A stretch of DNA of 64,000 nucleotides from Eumeta japonica (GCA_005406025.1 BGZK01001347.1:62001-126000), one strand, 5' to 3'; counted from the first letter of the stretch, positions 24,938 to 36,032 are shown. Notes: generated from the sequence alone by a model not told the origin. Translations and numbers: made by a program.

Positions 24938-25166
24938 GTTGTAAATTCATAGTGGGAGGAAAAATATGGTGGTTGCGCATGGCAGCGTCCTGGGGACGTG
25001 CACACTGGGGTGGCGGTGGTTGATAGCGCATTCCCTGGTAACGGTACGCTGCCTGCGACATCTGGCCGCATGACGCCAGTTCGCCCCAAGGCAGTTCTCC
25101 TCCGCCTGCGCCCAGACATCCGCCCTCGAAGCCGCCGCCCGCGCCGCCCAGGTACCCGTACTCCAT
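24938..25166 (-). CDS. Phox2: Phox2 exon 1 (N-terminus of Phox2/PHDP homeobox protein)
   Basis: First coding exon of a paired-like homeobox transcription factor that acts in the nucleus. In vertebrates the family specifies autonomic and visceral motor neurons; the Drosophila orthologue is PHDP. The exon encodes 76 residues plus one base. It begins MEYGYL, matching the MEYSYL start of vertebrate PHOX2 proteins. A Gly-rich stretch (residues 8-23), a segment LASCGQ...YRYQGMRY resembling the PHOX2 SSCSQ...FQYNPIR stretch, a PPPP run and MRNHHIFPPTMNLQ follow. The ATG has a strong context (CTCACCATGG), and the in-frame TAG at 25208-25206 rules out an upstream extension. The exon ends at a strong donor (CAAC|GTAAGT), phase 1. 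That single C completes a Pro codon with the first two bases of exon 2. The splice join is inferred from frame and homology; no transcript was available. An alternative first exon further upstream cannot be excluded. Confidence 0.9.
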
Positions 25167-25467
25167 GGTGAGCGCCGCCCGTGCTGGCCCACTCGCCTGA
25201 GCGTGCTATCGCCGCGCCGCACCCGCCGCCGGCCGCGCGCCGCCGGACATCGCCCGCGAGCCGCGCCCGCCAGCCGCGCCGCGCTTCCGCCGCACGCCCT
25301 GCACGGCGCGCACTCGCGCTCGCCGCACCGCGCCCGCGCTCGGCTCACGCCGACATAATGGATGAGCCACCGTATATTGAATTATGCCGATTACAGATGG
25401 TATCGGATCGCAGCGGGACTTTTTGCCGGGACGGAGAACCGCGCGCTCGCCCCACTCGAAATCGAAT
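25167..25467 (-). other. Phox2 5' UTR (predicted) with two upstream ORFs
   Basis: GC-rich leader of about 300 nt between the predicted start site and the Phox2 ATG. It contains an upstream ATG at 25356 (ATG TCG GCG TGA, three codons). A second ATG at 25250 is in frame with the main start but closed by the TAG at 25208-25206 after 14 codons. Both uORFs end before the main ATG, so scanning ribosomes could reinitiate. The ends are predicted from the promoter motif only. Confidence 0.5.
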
Positions 25468-25469
25468 GA
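25436..25469 (-). promoter_or_regulatory. Predicted Phox2 core promoter: Inr + DPE
   Basis: On the minus strand the initiator TCATTC (25469-25464) fits the arthropod TCA+1KTY consensus with A+1 at 25467. GGTTC lies exactly at +28 to +32 (25440-25436) and fits the DPE consensus RGWYV. No TATA box is visible at about -30. TATA-less Inr+DPE promoters are typical of insect developmental and homeobox genes. This is a motif match with correct spacing, not experimental evidence. Confidence 0.55.
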
Positions 25470-25680
25470 TAAGCCTAATTCAATAAGGGTGAGTCTCGAG
25501 GAGGAGGCGGGGCGCTGACCCCCGGCGGAGAGCCAATAGCGACGGCCGAAATCGCAGACTCACGTGGCCATTGGCCGCAGAGCGTTCGCCCCGCACCCCG
25601 TCGCCCCGGCTGAAGCCTGACTCGGGGTGCTTGTCACGACACTCGTCTACTTTTCTTTTCACGGGCTGCTTCTTTGTCAT
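25470..25680 (-). promoter_or_regulatory. Phox2 proximal promoter: GC box, CCAAT boxes, E-box
   Basis: GC-rich block just upstream of the predicted start site. It contains a GC box (GGCGGGGCG, about 25507-25515), a CCAAT motif on the plus strand (25533-25537), a CCAAT on the minus strand (25574-25570, within CCATTGG) and the palindromic E-box CACGTG (25561-25566). This clustering within about 110 bp of the predicted start site supports a real promoter. Binding is not shown. Confidence 0.5.
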
Positions 25681-25689
25681 TGAGGAAAA

Positions 25690-26689
25690 TAAAAAAAAAA
25701 CTCTAATTAACGATCTCAGGTAAGTTGGTACTTAACGAGTGACATTATTATTTTTATTTCATCATAGTTGTACTTATACATGGTGCTTTATTCTACCTTA
25801 AAACTAATCCAGAAATTGATGTATTAAAAGTACCTAATACACTTATCTTATTGTTTTCTTGTAACTACATTTTTATAGTTAGTGGTAAGACAATTAATTT
25901 ACGTTTATGCGCCTGTAATTATCTTTTATTTGCTGACCTATGAATTTCATTTAAAGTATAATATAATTGCTTTTGTAAATTTCGTTGGTGTGCGTGCAAG
26001 TAATACAGAAAATACTAGTAGTTTCTAAAAATTCTGTTCAATGAAATGAAAATTCAAAAGATGACTATTAGAACTTTCAAAAATCTCTAACCTTACATTG
26101 TTGTTCTTTCGATAACATTAGCATTAGGTCATTGGCAATTACATACCTAACTCTGCAAAACAATGAAAGGACTTAATTTTGTGAATAATTCTTTGTAATG
26201 CATATCACGTACATTTGAATATTTTAGTCCTGTTTAGAACAACAAAGGCTATATTTTAAAATGTGACCTGTTACTCATTTTCTATAAAATAGAAAATGAA
26301 ATAAAAATGAGTATGGCTGCCACTAGCAGGCATTTAGGTTCAGAGCGATTTTTTGGTCACTTCCAAAATCTGTCGCCATTGTTATCAAGTATTAGGCGAA
26401 TCACATTGAGAATTAAAAAGATGCAAACGTATATCTATATTAAGGTTGATACCAATGTTAGAGATTGATTGGAACTTTGGATCTAGGTTTGAATACTATC
26501 TGAGAAAAGACGGGTCGGGCCTGGGGTACGTCATTTCTTTTCGTCATTGCTTTCAGAATAGGCATTAATTTGGAATAAAAATTCGGCTGAGAATTGTGAA
26601 ACAAAAATCGAACCATACAATTACAATCGGCGAAGTTGCTCATGGGCACTATACAGGTAGATATAGAGACTTTCATTTTTATGGATTAC
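25690..26689. other. AT-rich DNA upstream of Phox2, nothing recognised
   Basis: No exon or mobile element recognised. Moderately AT-rich single-copy-looking sequence. Confidence 0.45.
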
Positions 26690-27075
26690 TAGCTTTCTGA
26701 CCGCAGCTTCTCCCGCGTAGGCACAGAATCTAATCCTTGACCTTCGATCGATCGATCGAATATGGATCAATTATGCTGTCATTTCCAATACCGATCCAGC
26801 CCTCGATTCTAATTTAGATACCGCTCGTCATTCAAGCCCCGGTAATTTTAATCTTTATACCTCGATCTCGTTCAGAGTTTCAGTCTCGATTCTGTTCCCC
26901 ATCTAACTTTAGTATTCAATTCCGATATCGATCATGGCTCTGCTTCGAGAGAAACCGGGACAAAGGATAGTATCAAAATAAAATATAGGTCATACTGTTT
27001 GAAAATTACTAAACTGCATTATTCTCGAGTAATACAGCGCATATTATGTGAGTGAAAGTTAAAATATTCTTTGTG
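26690..27075 (-). repeat. Purine-array repeat family, copy 3
   Basis: Starts with ACCGCAGCTTCTCCCGCGTAG, the complement of the GCGGGCGAAGC-type end (split: ACCGCAGC, TTCTCCCGCGTAG). It runs through TCGATCGATCGATCG and many GATTCCGAT-like words, and finishes with the leader module (ACCGGGACAAAGGATAGTATC, then ATTCTCGAGTAATACAGC). Confidence 0.75.
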
Positions 27076-27079
27076 TGAA

Positions 27080-29540
27080 AGAATATTTAGAATCAAGAGA
27101 AATGTTAGTGATTTATTTTACTCAGGTATAGTGTAGATATTTCTTATTCGAAGAATTTTTAAAAACGATTCAAAAGATCCGTTCTATAATATACATACGT
27201 AGATGTGTCGGGGACTAAATCTATTTTTTTTCAGATTTTATTTTATTCGCACCTATTATATATCTCACATACCACCAAATTTGCAACTTATCAGATGAAA
27301 GATGCACGAATGCATAGATAAAAAAACAGACAGACATTCATATTCATGTATCAGGTATACCTCAATACATGTTTTCTTAAAATCGTCTAAATAGCTATTT
27401 GGAGATTGGATAGGGACGTATTTGAATATCATGTTTTTGAAACCTACGTGCTTCTATTTAATGAGCTCAACTTTTAATGCGCTACATTCCGAATCATATT
27501 TATGGTTAGCTTTACATATCTGGTAATTATATTTAAAAATTTGATACTCATAAATTTAAACGTAACATTTAATCATTTTGAAATTTAGTAACTTCTTTCC
27601 TTTATTATTAAATACTAATAAGCAGAGTAATATATAATAAATTATCTTTATTTATAAAGTAAGAATTTTAATATTTAGTGATCGTGTCTTAAACCTAAAA
27701 TAGATTTATACTTATTACTTAACTGAAAGTGCCTGTCAGCAAAGGTCAGCTAAAACTCTCTCTAACTACTTTCCTAAGCTGTTCTTGACCAAGAGACCGT
27801 GCTGCCAAATGTAATTCTTCATCTTTCATTATTTTAATGGTCTTTGTCTTTAGCTCTTTCTTACATTCTCTCTGGTACCAGTTTGTAATTATTTTGATCC
27901 ATTTTCCTTGTTTATTATCTACTTATTGACAGGGATGAAGCAATTGTGCTTAATACACTGAATCACTAAAACATAAATGGTAATATGACAGTTTTACCAG
28001 CTTACTAGGTTTTTATAAGAAATTTATTAGTATTCTATTGATATGTAATGAGATTCGTTCAGCCCATCAAATATTTTTTTATTTGTATTACTTTTGAATC
28101 ATATCCGAAAATAAACCATTCCCCTGTTCGTTCAAAAATCCAAATATGAATTAAAATAATATTGAACTGCGTGACCTCTATTAACGAAAACCTAAAGACA
28201 TAGAAACTCTGGACACACTTACATGTATGCTCAAGAAAGATTAATTGCACTGCCGCATTCAAAATAAAGACAAGTGAAATCCTTAACCTAGGAACACGAG
28301 ACCGTTTTGTGTTCCCAATGTAAGATTTGAATTACCATCTCTGTTCCCACGGAACTAACAAAACGCAACTATGAGGAAATCTAAAGTATTCTATTCATCG
28401 ACACTTTAGGATCCAGTCAGCAGTAAATACGTAAAGCAATCATGGGCAATAAAATCACAGGTGTAAAGTGATATTGCAAACATCCACCTGTCCAGCTCGG
28501 TGATTACAGCATGTTCATCTTGGGGATTTCTGTGTCTGGGTGTGAAATAGGATAAGTTGATGAAGGCGACGATCATTATATAAAAATACGATACTTTTAC
28601 ATAAATTAAAAATGAATTTCATGGAAGTACTTACACACTTACTTAACATTCATTCACTACCGACGCTAAATTTACGAGAACATTTAAGAGTATTTCAAAA
28701 AACCCTTTGATTTTAGTATTATTACAACACAATAATTTATTTCATCATATTTATTTAATAATACCTAACTATTTGTAATTGTTACATGTGCAATTCTCAG
28801 AATCAAATTATCTACGTGATAGGCCACTTATGCACGAAAAAATCGTTCTATCTTACGTACTTGTGTATGTCATGAAAGAGCTCCTAAGTTACTAAAATCC
28901 CTTTAATGTGCTATAATTTGTCTACAGCTCAATAGAGATAAATGTTTACATCAAACCAATGTCTAAACGTATGATGTAATTGAAAGACAACCCCGATTTC
29001 GTTCTCGTCTCAGACTCGATAAACCCAATTTCGGTGCTGTTTCATTGCTAATCACTAACAGTGAATAAAATTAAAAACCCCCTTAATGACAATATATTTG
29101 TAGTGATCCCGTGAAGTGTTATTTACATACCCGTTCTATCATTTTAATACAGAAATTTGTTAAATCACACATTATCTGCTGTTCTGAACTTGAAATTACT
29201 CCTACGTTAAAATCATGTCTTAGGTTGATCTCAATTGGTTTTGTGTTCCCTTAAAAGTTACGTGTTTAATCGGAATTAAAAACTCAAGGTTTTTTATCCG
29301 TACTTCAAGTTACCTCTCTGTCAAGTTTTACCAAAGTTTGTTGGTGCAAGCGTAAAAAAACTTTGTGTATTTACTTATATACGTCTATAAGAAGTTATAC
29401 TTCTTTGGTCTAACAAAACAGAAACCACTCCAAAAATTTAATCCCGCGTGCCAGTACTGTAATGTTTGTAAAAACAAGTGTAAAATATCAATTAATTATC
29501 TATATATCTGTATAAAAAAGCTTAATTAGAATAATTTATT
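27080..29540. other. AT-rich intergenic, nothing recognised
   Basis: No coding or transposon signal seen. 28960-29120 (ACCCCGATTTCGTTCTCGTC, CGATAAACCCAATTTCGG) looks like unique sequence or a remnant of the purine-array leader (CCCCGATTTCGTTC). Confidence 0.45.
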
Positions 29541-29549
29541 TCTTTAATT

Positions 29550-29715
29550 CTCTATTGTATGAGGTGTTAATTCACTGAAATTCATAATTAGACACTTATC
29601 TTCAAGATGCGTCAACATGCAGCATACAACCCACCGATGACCCTCGAATCTGTTCTTCCACTACGAATCCCTATCTAAGAAATTGAATATGATTCGAGAG
29701 GATTGACAGACGTCG
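29550..29715 (+). repeat. Dispersed repeat, paired with 58620-58790
   Basis: Shares GAGGTGTTAATTCACTGAAATTC / AATTAGACACTT, CCACTACGAATCC, GAATTGAATATG and TTCGAGAGGATT with 58620-58790, in the same order and strand, at roughly 70-75% by eye. Both lie close to purine-array copies, so they may be part of one longer element. Confidence 0.65.
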
Positions 29716-29819
29716 AATTTTGGAAGGACTAACCAGATCACGATGCGGCTTTTACTGGAAGGTAGAGGAAGCTTACTAGGCTACACTTAGACACTGTTTA
29801 TCGGGATATTTCTTAGAGT

Positions 29820-30060
29820 TCTTTCTTGAAAAAAAACCCTTTAAAATAGGACAATTTATTAGAATTGAATCAAAAGTGGTACCGGAATAGATATCGGGAG
29901 CAAAATTGGAATCGGGATTAGATCGAGACGAAATGAAGAACGAGGAGCGGGATCTGGATGATGACGGACACTGCGTCATCAGTCGGTACGAAAAATGTAG
30001 GATGTCATTGTATGTTCACAAGGGAGGAGCCGCGAGCGACAGTTGTCTATTTAAATAAAA
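29820..30060 (+). repeat. Purine-array repeat family, copy 4
   Basis: AGAATTGAATCAAAAGTGG, GAATAGATATCGGGAGC, GGAATCGGGATTAGATCGAG and similar words, ending in GGAGGAGCCGCGAGCGACAG, the typical GC-rich end of the family. Confidence 0.75.
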
Positions 30061-30189
30061 ATCAGTGTAAGCATGTTCGTCCTCTATGCATTCTTAATCC
30101 ATTAAACCGGTTGCCGTGAAACTTTCTCAAAATATTGTAAGCACTCTGCGGAAGGTTTTTAATAAAAAAAAACTAACATCTATGCCCGT

Positions 30190-30560
30190 TTTCAACAGCG
30201 TATTTATACTACTGATTCTAACTAAGGAACTGATTCTAAAAATTCTTTCACTAATAGATATTTCCACTATTCTTGAGTAAATTAGGCCGCTAACATTTAT
30301 CTCCGGCTCCTTCTATGAATTTATATTCTTAAAACGATTTCAATAATCCTTTAATTCATAAAAAGCTACTCTTATCTCCGAGTAATATGGCTTATATGTT
30401 ATTTTGATATTAGTATTTGCCCCCGGCTTTGTTCAAATTGGAGCTAGGGTGGATAGCGGAATCGGATTTGAAAGCTGAACTGAGAGTAAATTCGAGGAAG
30501 GAACCAGGATCAGAATCGAAAGCGGGACCGGAACAAGTGTAAAGACAAAATCAAAACTTC
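30190..30560 (+). repeat. Purine-array repeat family, copy 5
   Basis: The leader TTCATAAAAAGCTACTCTTA, CTCCGAGTAATATGGC and TATTTGCCCCCGGC is followed by an array of GGAATCGGATTTGAAAGC-like words. Lies in tandem with copy 6. Confidence 0.8.
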
Positions 30561-30589
30561 AAGTCTGACCGGGATGCTTAATGTTTCGT

Positions 30590-31053
30590 ATATTACACCT
30601 AGACTTTGACCATGTATTTGTATTATTAAACCGAACTACTACATCAATTCTGAAAATTCACTTATTCATAGAAAACTATACCATCCTCAAGTAACGTTGG
30701 CTATATTTTATTGTGATACTTACCCCCGATTTCGTTCAAATCGGAACTGTGGTTGATAGTGGAATCGGAATCAAGAGCGCGACGGAGAACAGAATCAAAT
30801 ACAGGATTAGAATCGAAAGTGGAACTGGTTCGAAAATTGAGAACGGGACGGGACTATGTCGAGTGTGAGGACAGAATCAGAATGAAAAGTATAACTGGGA
30901 TCGGAATCCAAAACAGAACCGAGGTGGAAATTGACATCGATCTATATAAAAGAAAAAAAATTCTACGCCCATACTGGGGCAGTTGCGGGCATTAACTATA
31001 CGGGCGAGTCGTCTACAAGAAAGTGCAGAATAACGTCTGCCAGGCCAGCTAGC

Positions 31054-31056
<3 letters not shown>
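30590..31056 (+). repeat. Purine-array repeat family, copy 6 (complete-looking)
   Basis: Leader (AACTATACCATCCTCAAGTA, TTACCCCCGATTTCGTTCAA), then a purine array (GGAATCGGAATCAAGAGCG and on). It is followed by a tail of about 90 bp with GCAGTTGCGGGC, CTATACGGGCGAGTC, AAGAAAGTGCAGAATAACG and CCAGGCCAGCTAG, shared with copy 8. An open frame of 80 codons through the array is a by-product of its lack of stops. Confidence 0.85.

Positions 31057-31104
<48 letters not shown>
31057..31104. repeat. (TA)24 microsatellite
   Basis: Uninterrupted TA dinucleotide repeat directly after the tail of repeat copy 6. It may be the simple-repeat 3' tail of the element, expanded. Confidence 0.95.
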
Positions 31105-31109
<5 letters not shown>

Positions 31110-31454
31110 CGTACTGATATGAAACATGTGTTATAGATTCCGAAATATTTGAATAAGTACCTTGAATATAGTTAACAGTTCTTACGTACACATAAATGTA
31201 CGTGGTAGATATCCTTTTATTGGTAGCCTTTTCTGTAGAAGTTGATATACATATACCACCCAAATCCATGGTGTCGATCAAAAGTCGGTGTGCACACGAA
31301 CTTTGTGGTATCAATTTAGATGCCCATGTGCGCTCAAATAGTAAAATTCACTTTCACCATTTTTCCCTAACGCGCCTAAAGAACTATAACTATAAATATA
31401 TTTTTTAGACTTTTGGGGACTATTGTTTTAATCGCGTTAAAGGTGCTATATCTA

Positions 31455-31990
31455 TATTATTATAGTAGTCGGCCGCAGCTTCATCTGCATACATATCAAA
31501 TACAAAGAATAAAATGAAAACTGCCTTCAAAAATCTGTTTAAATATTTTTGTAAACGAACTTTTAAAACAACCAGCCAGTTATTTTTGGAGTCAGCTCCA
31601 GCTAAAGCAACGCAAAATAACATATAATATGTAAACAAGAATATAAAACGTTAAATACTGAATCAAAAAGGGGTCTTTTTTTCTAAGGAGATCCAACTGT
31701 ATCTAATTTATTTTTAGCTGGAACCGGCAACCTAAAAATCGGCTAGGGATCACCTTTACTTTTGTACTGAGTAAGAGGAAAAGCCGTTCTCGAATTTATT
31801 GTCCACTGGTATAGTCATTCCAGAGTCTTCACGTTCTTATTTGGAGTATAGCCAACCAAATTATTCTTATTCTTTTAATGTGAAAATTCAACAATTTAAA
31901 TGGATCACCTTTTCATTCGCTTCAATATTATTTAATCACCTATTTCTATTGTTATCGCTTCATAGTTACGATGTGTCCCTATAGATGTGT
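31455..31990 (+). repeat. Dispersed repeat, paired with 22430-23090
   Basis: Begins GGCCGCAGCTTCATCTGCAT, then AAACTGCCTTCAAAAATCTG and TTTTTGGAGTCAGCTCCAGC. It continues with CTTTACTTTTGTACTGAG...AAATTATTCTTATTC...CCTTTTCATTCGCTTC...TGTTATCGCT. Same order and strand as the copy in Phox2 intron 1. Confidence 0.7.
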
Positions 31991-32479
31991 GCGAACAGAC
32001 AGACTAACAGACAAGAAATTTTAAAACCGTTGTTTTCTCTTATGCTACCTTTCTCTTGTCGTCCTCTCACCATTTTTCATCCATACCTTCAATGTACAGA
32101 CACACCGGGTTCTTCGGTTTTATTATATGTATAGAAAAACCGGCGATTAAGAACTTGTTCAAAATTTATAAAATATTTTGCTTAGATAATAAAACCATAT
32201 TTACAAAAGTGAAAATTAGAAAAGTGACAGGCCGCGAAGTTTGTTTGAATGACAGTTTCATTTTTTTAAATGACATACAATTATAATTTTCTTAATAGAT
32301 GTCGCCATCATCAGAACCTTTAATTAAAAATTTGATATAAATGAACGGAAACAATTAGTTACTTAAAAAATTCTAATTATCTTTAGAAAAATTATATGCG
32401 TAAAGTGTCGAAAAATGATAGTGCCATGAGAGACCCAATAGAAATGAAGTTTTACGTTTTTGGACACATAATAATTACT

Positions 32480-32725
32480 ATATTTTGCCCTCAGCTCTGC
32501 CCGCGTTAACCTATAATTAATTCCTCACTTTTCAAAACGAGTAATCTTGCTACCATTGTTACCAGACCTATGTGATTTAAGTTCTGATTTCACAGTTAGT
32601 ACTGATTCGATCTTGTTCTCTATTACAATCTTGCGTTCCTGTCTTTTCAAACGCGCCGCTATTGCTCTTGATTCCGATATCGACGGCATTTTCGATGTCG
32701 ATTCCGGTCTCTTTTGAATTATTAC
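32480..32725 (-). repeat. Purine-array repeat family, copy 7
   Basis: CCTCAGCTCTGCCCGCG is the complemented end, followed by TGATTCGATCTTGTTCTC, CTTGATTCCGATATCGACGG and GTCGATTCCGGTCTC. The minus-strand open frame of 91 codons here is the array read through. Confidence 0.7.
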
Positions 32726-32799
32726 ACAGGTACGTGTTAGTGTGAAATATAAAATTCTGTTACGAAAAGACCCTATCAAGGATTCGAAGATTAAGATCA

Positions 32800-34195
32800 T
32801 ATGAAAGGAAACATATAGAAAAGTAGAAGGCGTATATTCAGAGACACAAAGTCACAATAAATCGCTACTGAGCCAGTTGTTCGCACTTGTTTTGAGAACG
32901 CACTGATCGCAGAAATAAAATTCAACTTCTCCACGCCCGTACTTCATTATTTATATTTGCCGACGGGGCGTCCAGTATGTTCTTGAAGTATAAATAAATC
33001 GATAAATCAGTCGGAAGAAACAAATCGTGAACATATATAACGTCTGACATAAACAATCAAGATTTATTGCCTCTCGAAAATTTCGCCCCACAAAATAAAT
33101 CCATTTTAAAAATAAAATTCAAACACACATCTAAAGCGTCGATTGAAGCTAAGGTTAGGCGCGAGGAGCAGGTTGTTAACACATAGAGGATTCCGTTCCT
33201 GGCCCGATATTTTTTCATAAAGGAATTATATTTTCAACTTGCCAGCGTAGTTCGCAACATCATGCTTTTTTTTCAGATAATGTTCTATGTGTGCTAAATT
33301 TTATTTAAATCCGTCCAGCTGTTTATACGTAATTATGTTATAAACAACCAAATATCGTCACAAAGTATCACAATTGTGATATTACAATAATAGGATACAG
33401 TATTGGTAAAAAACTCAGTATAAAAATCTTATTATTCGTTTTCATTTACTTTGTCTTTCTTATTATTAAACCCTTGTTATTAATCATAACGTTTCTATCG
33501 ATTTATTGACACTCTCTTACTCTTGCTTTCGCTCTACGTCACCCTCTCAACACAATATCTTCCTCTCCCCAATTTCTCTCCATCCTCATCGTTCATTCTC
33601 ACGCCGCTTCTTCTCTAAACAAAGTAAACAATAGATATAGCCATTAAATAAAATAGAATTAATGATTTTTAAATAGTCTTGTTATATAAATAAACAAAAT
33701 ACAAACAAATATACTTATCATACAAACAAAAATACTTAAGAAAAAAAACAGTAACCTATATTTATGTGACAATGAATTTTATCGGTTTTTTTTAAAGTAG
33801 ACGTACAGACAATATATTACAAAATGGGATTACAAAGTTCATTAAAATCTGTTTAACTATTATGAGTTATGAAAACATACAAATGAAAGACAGACAAACA
33901 AACAAAAATAAGTAGTCCAATCTTTGGTGTCAAAGTATTTTCGCGCCAAATTTGATCAATACAGCAGTTAGAGCATGAAAACGTAACAGACAAACAGATG
34001 ATAGAGACAATTTTGCATTTATAAAATTGGTATCGATAAATTTAAGTACTTTAAAATAATGATAATTCAATTATGTTCTTTTATAAATTTTATTTAACTT
34101 ACACCCTTTCCTAAATACTTATATATATATATATAATAAAATAAAGAAAAAAAAATGATTGTGGATTTTTTGTTTTATTTTCGATAAAACTGCTT
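32800..34195. other. AT-rich intergenic, simple-sequence runs only
   Basis: Pyrimidine-rich run at about 33510-33600 (ACTCTCTTACTCTTGC, ATCTTCCTCTCCCC). CAAATACTTA-type repetition at about 33700-33740. No gene recognised. Confidence 0.5.
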
Positions 34196-34212
34196 TTCGG
34201 GATGCTGTGGAC

Positions 34213-34252
34213 GTTTCTCTCTCTCTCTATCTTTCTCTCTTTCTCTTTCTGT
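34213..34252. repeat. (CT)n / CTTT pyrimidine microsatellite
   Basis: TTTCTCTCTCTCTCTATC then TTTCTCTCTTTCTC: an imperfect CT repeat. Confidence 0.85.
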
Positions 34253-34639
34253 CACTGCAAGCAATTAGTGTAAAAAGAGAGGAACAAAAATTAACGCTTT
34301 CGTGTCACGTACGATTCTTCTAAACCAACTCCCTACTACCACAACCTGTCATAAAAAATTACGTTTCAAAAATATAAAAAGTATTCATTTTTTTTGTACT
34401 ATGCCCATTACTAAAAAGTTTTAAAAAATGCTTACGTCTAGAAATTGATATTAAAAAGTTAAGGTATTTCGAGGTGGTATGGTGGTTTGTTTGTTTCGAA
34501 CAAATGGGCCTACTTGGTAGTCATCAGCTTTTTTTAAAAGTTCTTCGGCATCACGTCCTCTGTAAACGACATAAAATATCTCTCACGTCATAACCGCACG
34601 ACGGAAACTACATAAGCAATCATTACGTAACTACCGACA

Positions 34640-34835
34640 GAAGTTATAGGCGATAGACGCGAGGGGTTGCACTAATGAAGTTTTCGGGCAGGGAGTAGGT
34701 ACTATTTGTCCGCCGAAGGCTCTCCGCAGTGACTCTAAACGGATTACCGACTGCTGGAACGCTCCTCTGCGGTCATAGCCTCGTCGCACTATTATAACTT
34801 AACTAGACGATTTAGCGGGGTCCGTTCGAGATATT
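34640..34835. other. Balanced-composition unique block (possible conserved element)
   Basis: GATAGACGCGAGGGGTTGC, CGCCGAAGGCTCTCCGCAG and GCTCCTCTGCGGTCATAGCC stand out from AT-rich surroundings. No long frame, no repeat match in the window. Confidence 0.3.
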
Positions 34836-35464
34836 TAAAAGCTTCGTGAAGTCGTTAGTCTGTTGGCTCGTCAAATTGCATTTTGTTAGAGACACTGAAA
34901 ACTTGAAAAAACCCAACTGCTTTTAATTCCACTTTGACTACTTTGACCATAAATCTATTTAAATGTAGTAACTAAGTATGCACAAATTAGTTCAAACTCT
35001 CTCATTCATTAAACTAATCAAGTCTACCAATATTTTGAACATGAATTAATTGTATTCATCTACAACGGGCACACTAAAACGTTTTCGCAAACTTGTTGCT
35101 TACATAAGCAATTTTATTTGTAAAAGCTTTCTCGCTTCTTTAAAAGGATTACGCATTTTTATTGTTGAACAAATTCTATTACACTCAAATAACATCCATT
35201 TCTTCATTTTGGCGTCATTTCAAATATTTCAAATCTTCAATAGGATAGACGAAATCAACAACATTTCTTCTTTACATTATTTATGATCGACTCCTGTTGC
35301 AACACAAACTTAAGAGCGAGCGATGGCGTTCCGAAGGGTAAGCGAGTCACTTTTCGAGTCAGAAGGTGCAAATCTTGCCCCACAGGCAATTAGGCTGAAG
35401 GATTTATAACTCGGATCAAATTAAAGCACTCGTTCCGTACCTTGGAGGTTCCGTTTAGCCGTCA

Positions 35465-35600
35465 ATTCTGTTCATCATCACCGCGACGACGAGGAATGTC
35501 ATCATCAGCCCTCTACCTTGCACTAGACCAGCGTGCGAGACTGCTTGCACTAGACTAGTTCAAGGTACTCGATCTCAAATAAAAAAATTACACGAGATTA
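35465..35600 (+). mobile_element. SINE tail fragment (forward), facing 35815-36032
   Basis: CATCATCAGCCCTCTACC and CTTGCACTAGACCAGCGTGC match the complement of 35815-35900 (CCCGCACTAGACCAGAGCGC). This is a 3' portion of the same tRNA-derived SINE family in opposite orientation. Confidence 0.6.
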
Positions 35601-35814
35601 GGTATCATCTTTCTCCACTGATGTGGAGTGCTATTAACCGGGAACAACAAATAATTTGACAAAAAGAAAAGGTCAAAGACTTCAATAGCCGTGTCAGGTT
35701 TTATTTACCCCACTGCTGAAGCACACCCCCTCACATTATTTTTTCTTTCAGTTTGAGGTATATATACCTATTTTATAGTATTTATACCTTAATAATAAAA
35801 TATATAAACCTTGA

Positions 35815-36032
35815 GCCCTTGCGCTCTGGTCTAGTGCGGGCTGGAGGCTGCTAAAGACTTCGTCACGATGCGATGATATCGTCCGGGACAGACGACTTAA
35901 CGTGCTTTCCGAAGAACACAGGGAATAATTTGATTTTACTTAAGTTAGAAACTCATCGGTCAATGTGACATGGTCAGAGTTGAACCCGGTACCTTCAGGC
36001 CCGAACCCGATGTTCTTAACTGAGCCATCATT
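35815..36032 (-). mobile_element. tRNA-derived SINE
   Basis: Read on the minus strand it starts near 36030 with TGATGGCTCAGTTAAGAAC (A-box-like). GGGTTCAACTC (35987-35977) is a near-consensus pol III B-box GGTTCRANYC at proper distance. The body contains GAAAGCACGTTAAGTCGTC, TCCCGGACGATATC and AGCCCGCACTAGACCAG. I recognise that body as typical of lepidopteran SINEs. Not a tRNA gene: the cloverleaf arms do not close and the anticodon region is abnormal. Confidence 0.7.

Noticed and set aside
25181..25486. Open frame of 101 codons on the plus strand across the Phox2 leader and promoter
   Set aside because: It is the GC-rich antisense of the 5' UTR and promoter, Arg/Pro/Ala-rich and without homology; the minus strand carries the real gene.
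30753..30995. 80-codon frame rich in Glu/Arg/Ile
   Set aside because: It is the purine array of repeat copy 6, which lacks stops by its base content.
35960..36032. tRNA gene on the minus strand
   Set aside because: A and B boxes are present, but the arms do not form a cloverleaf and the sequence continues into a SINE body shared with a second copy.
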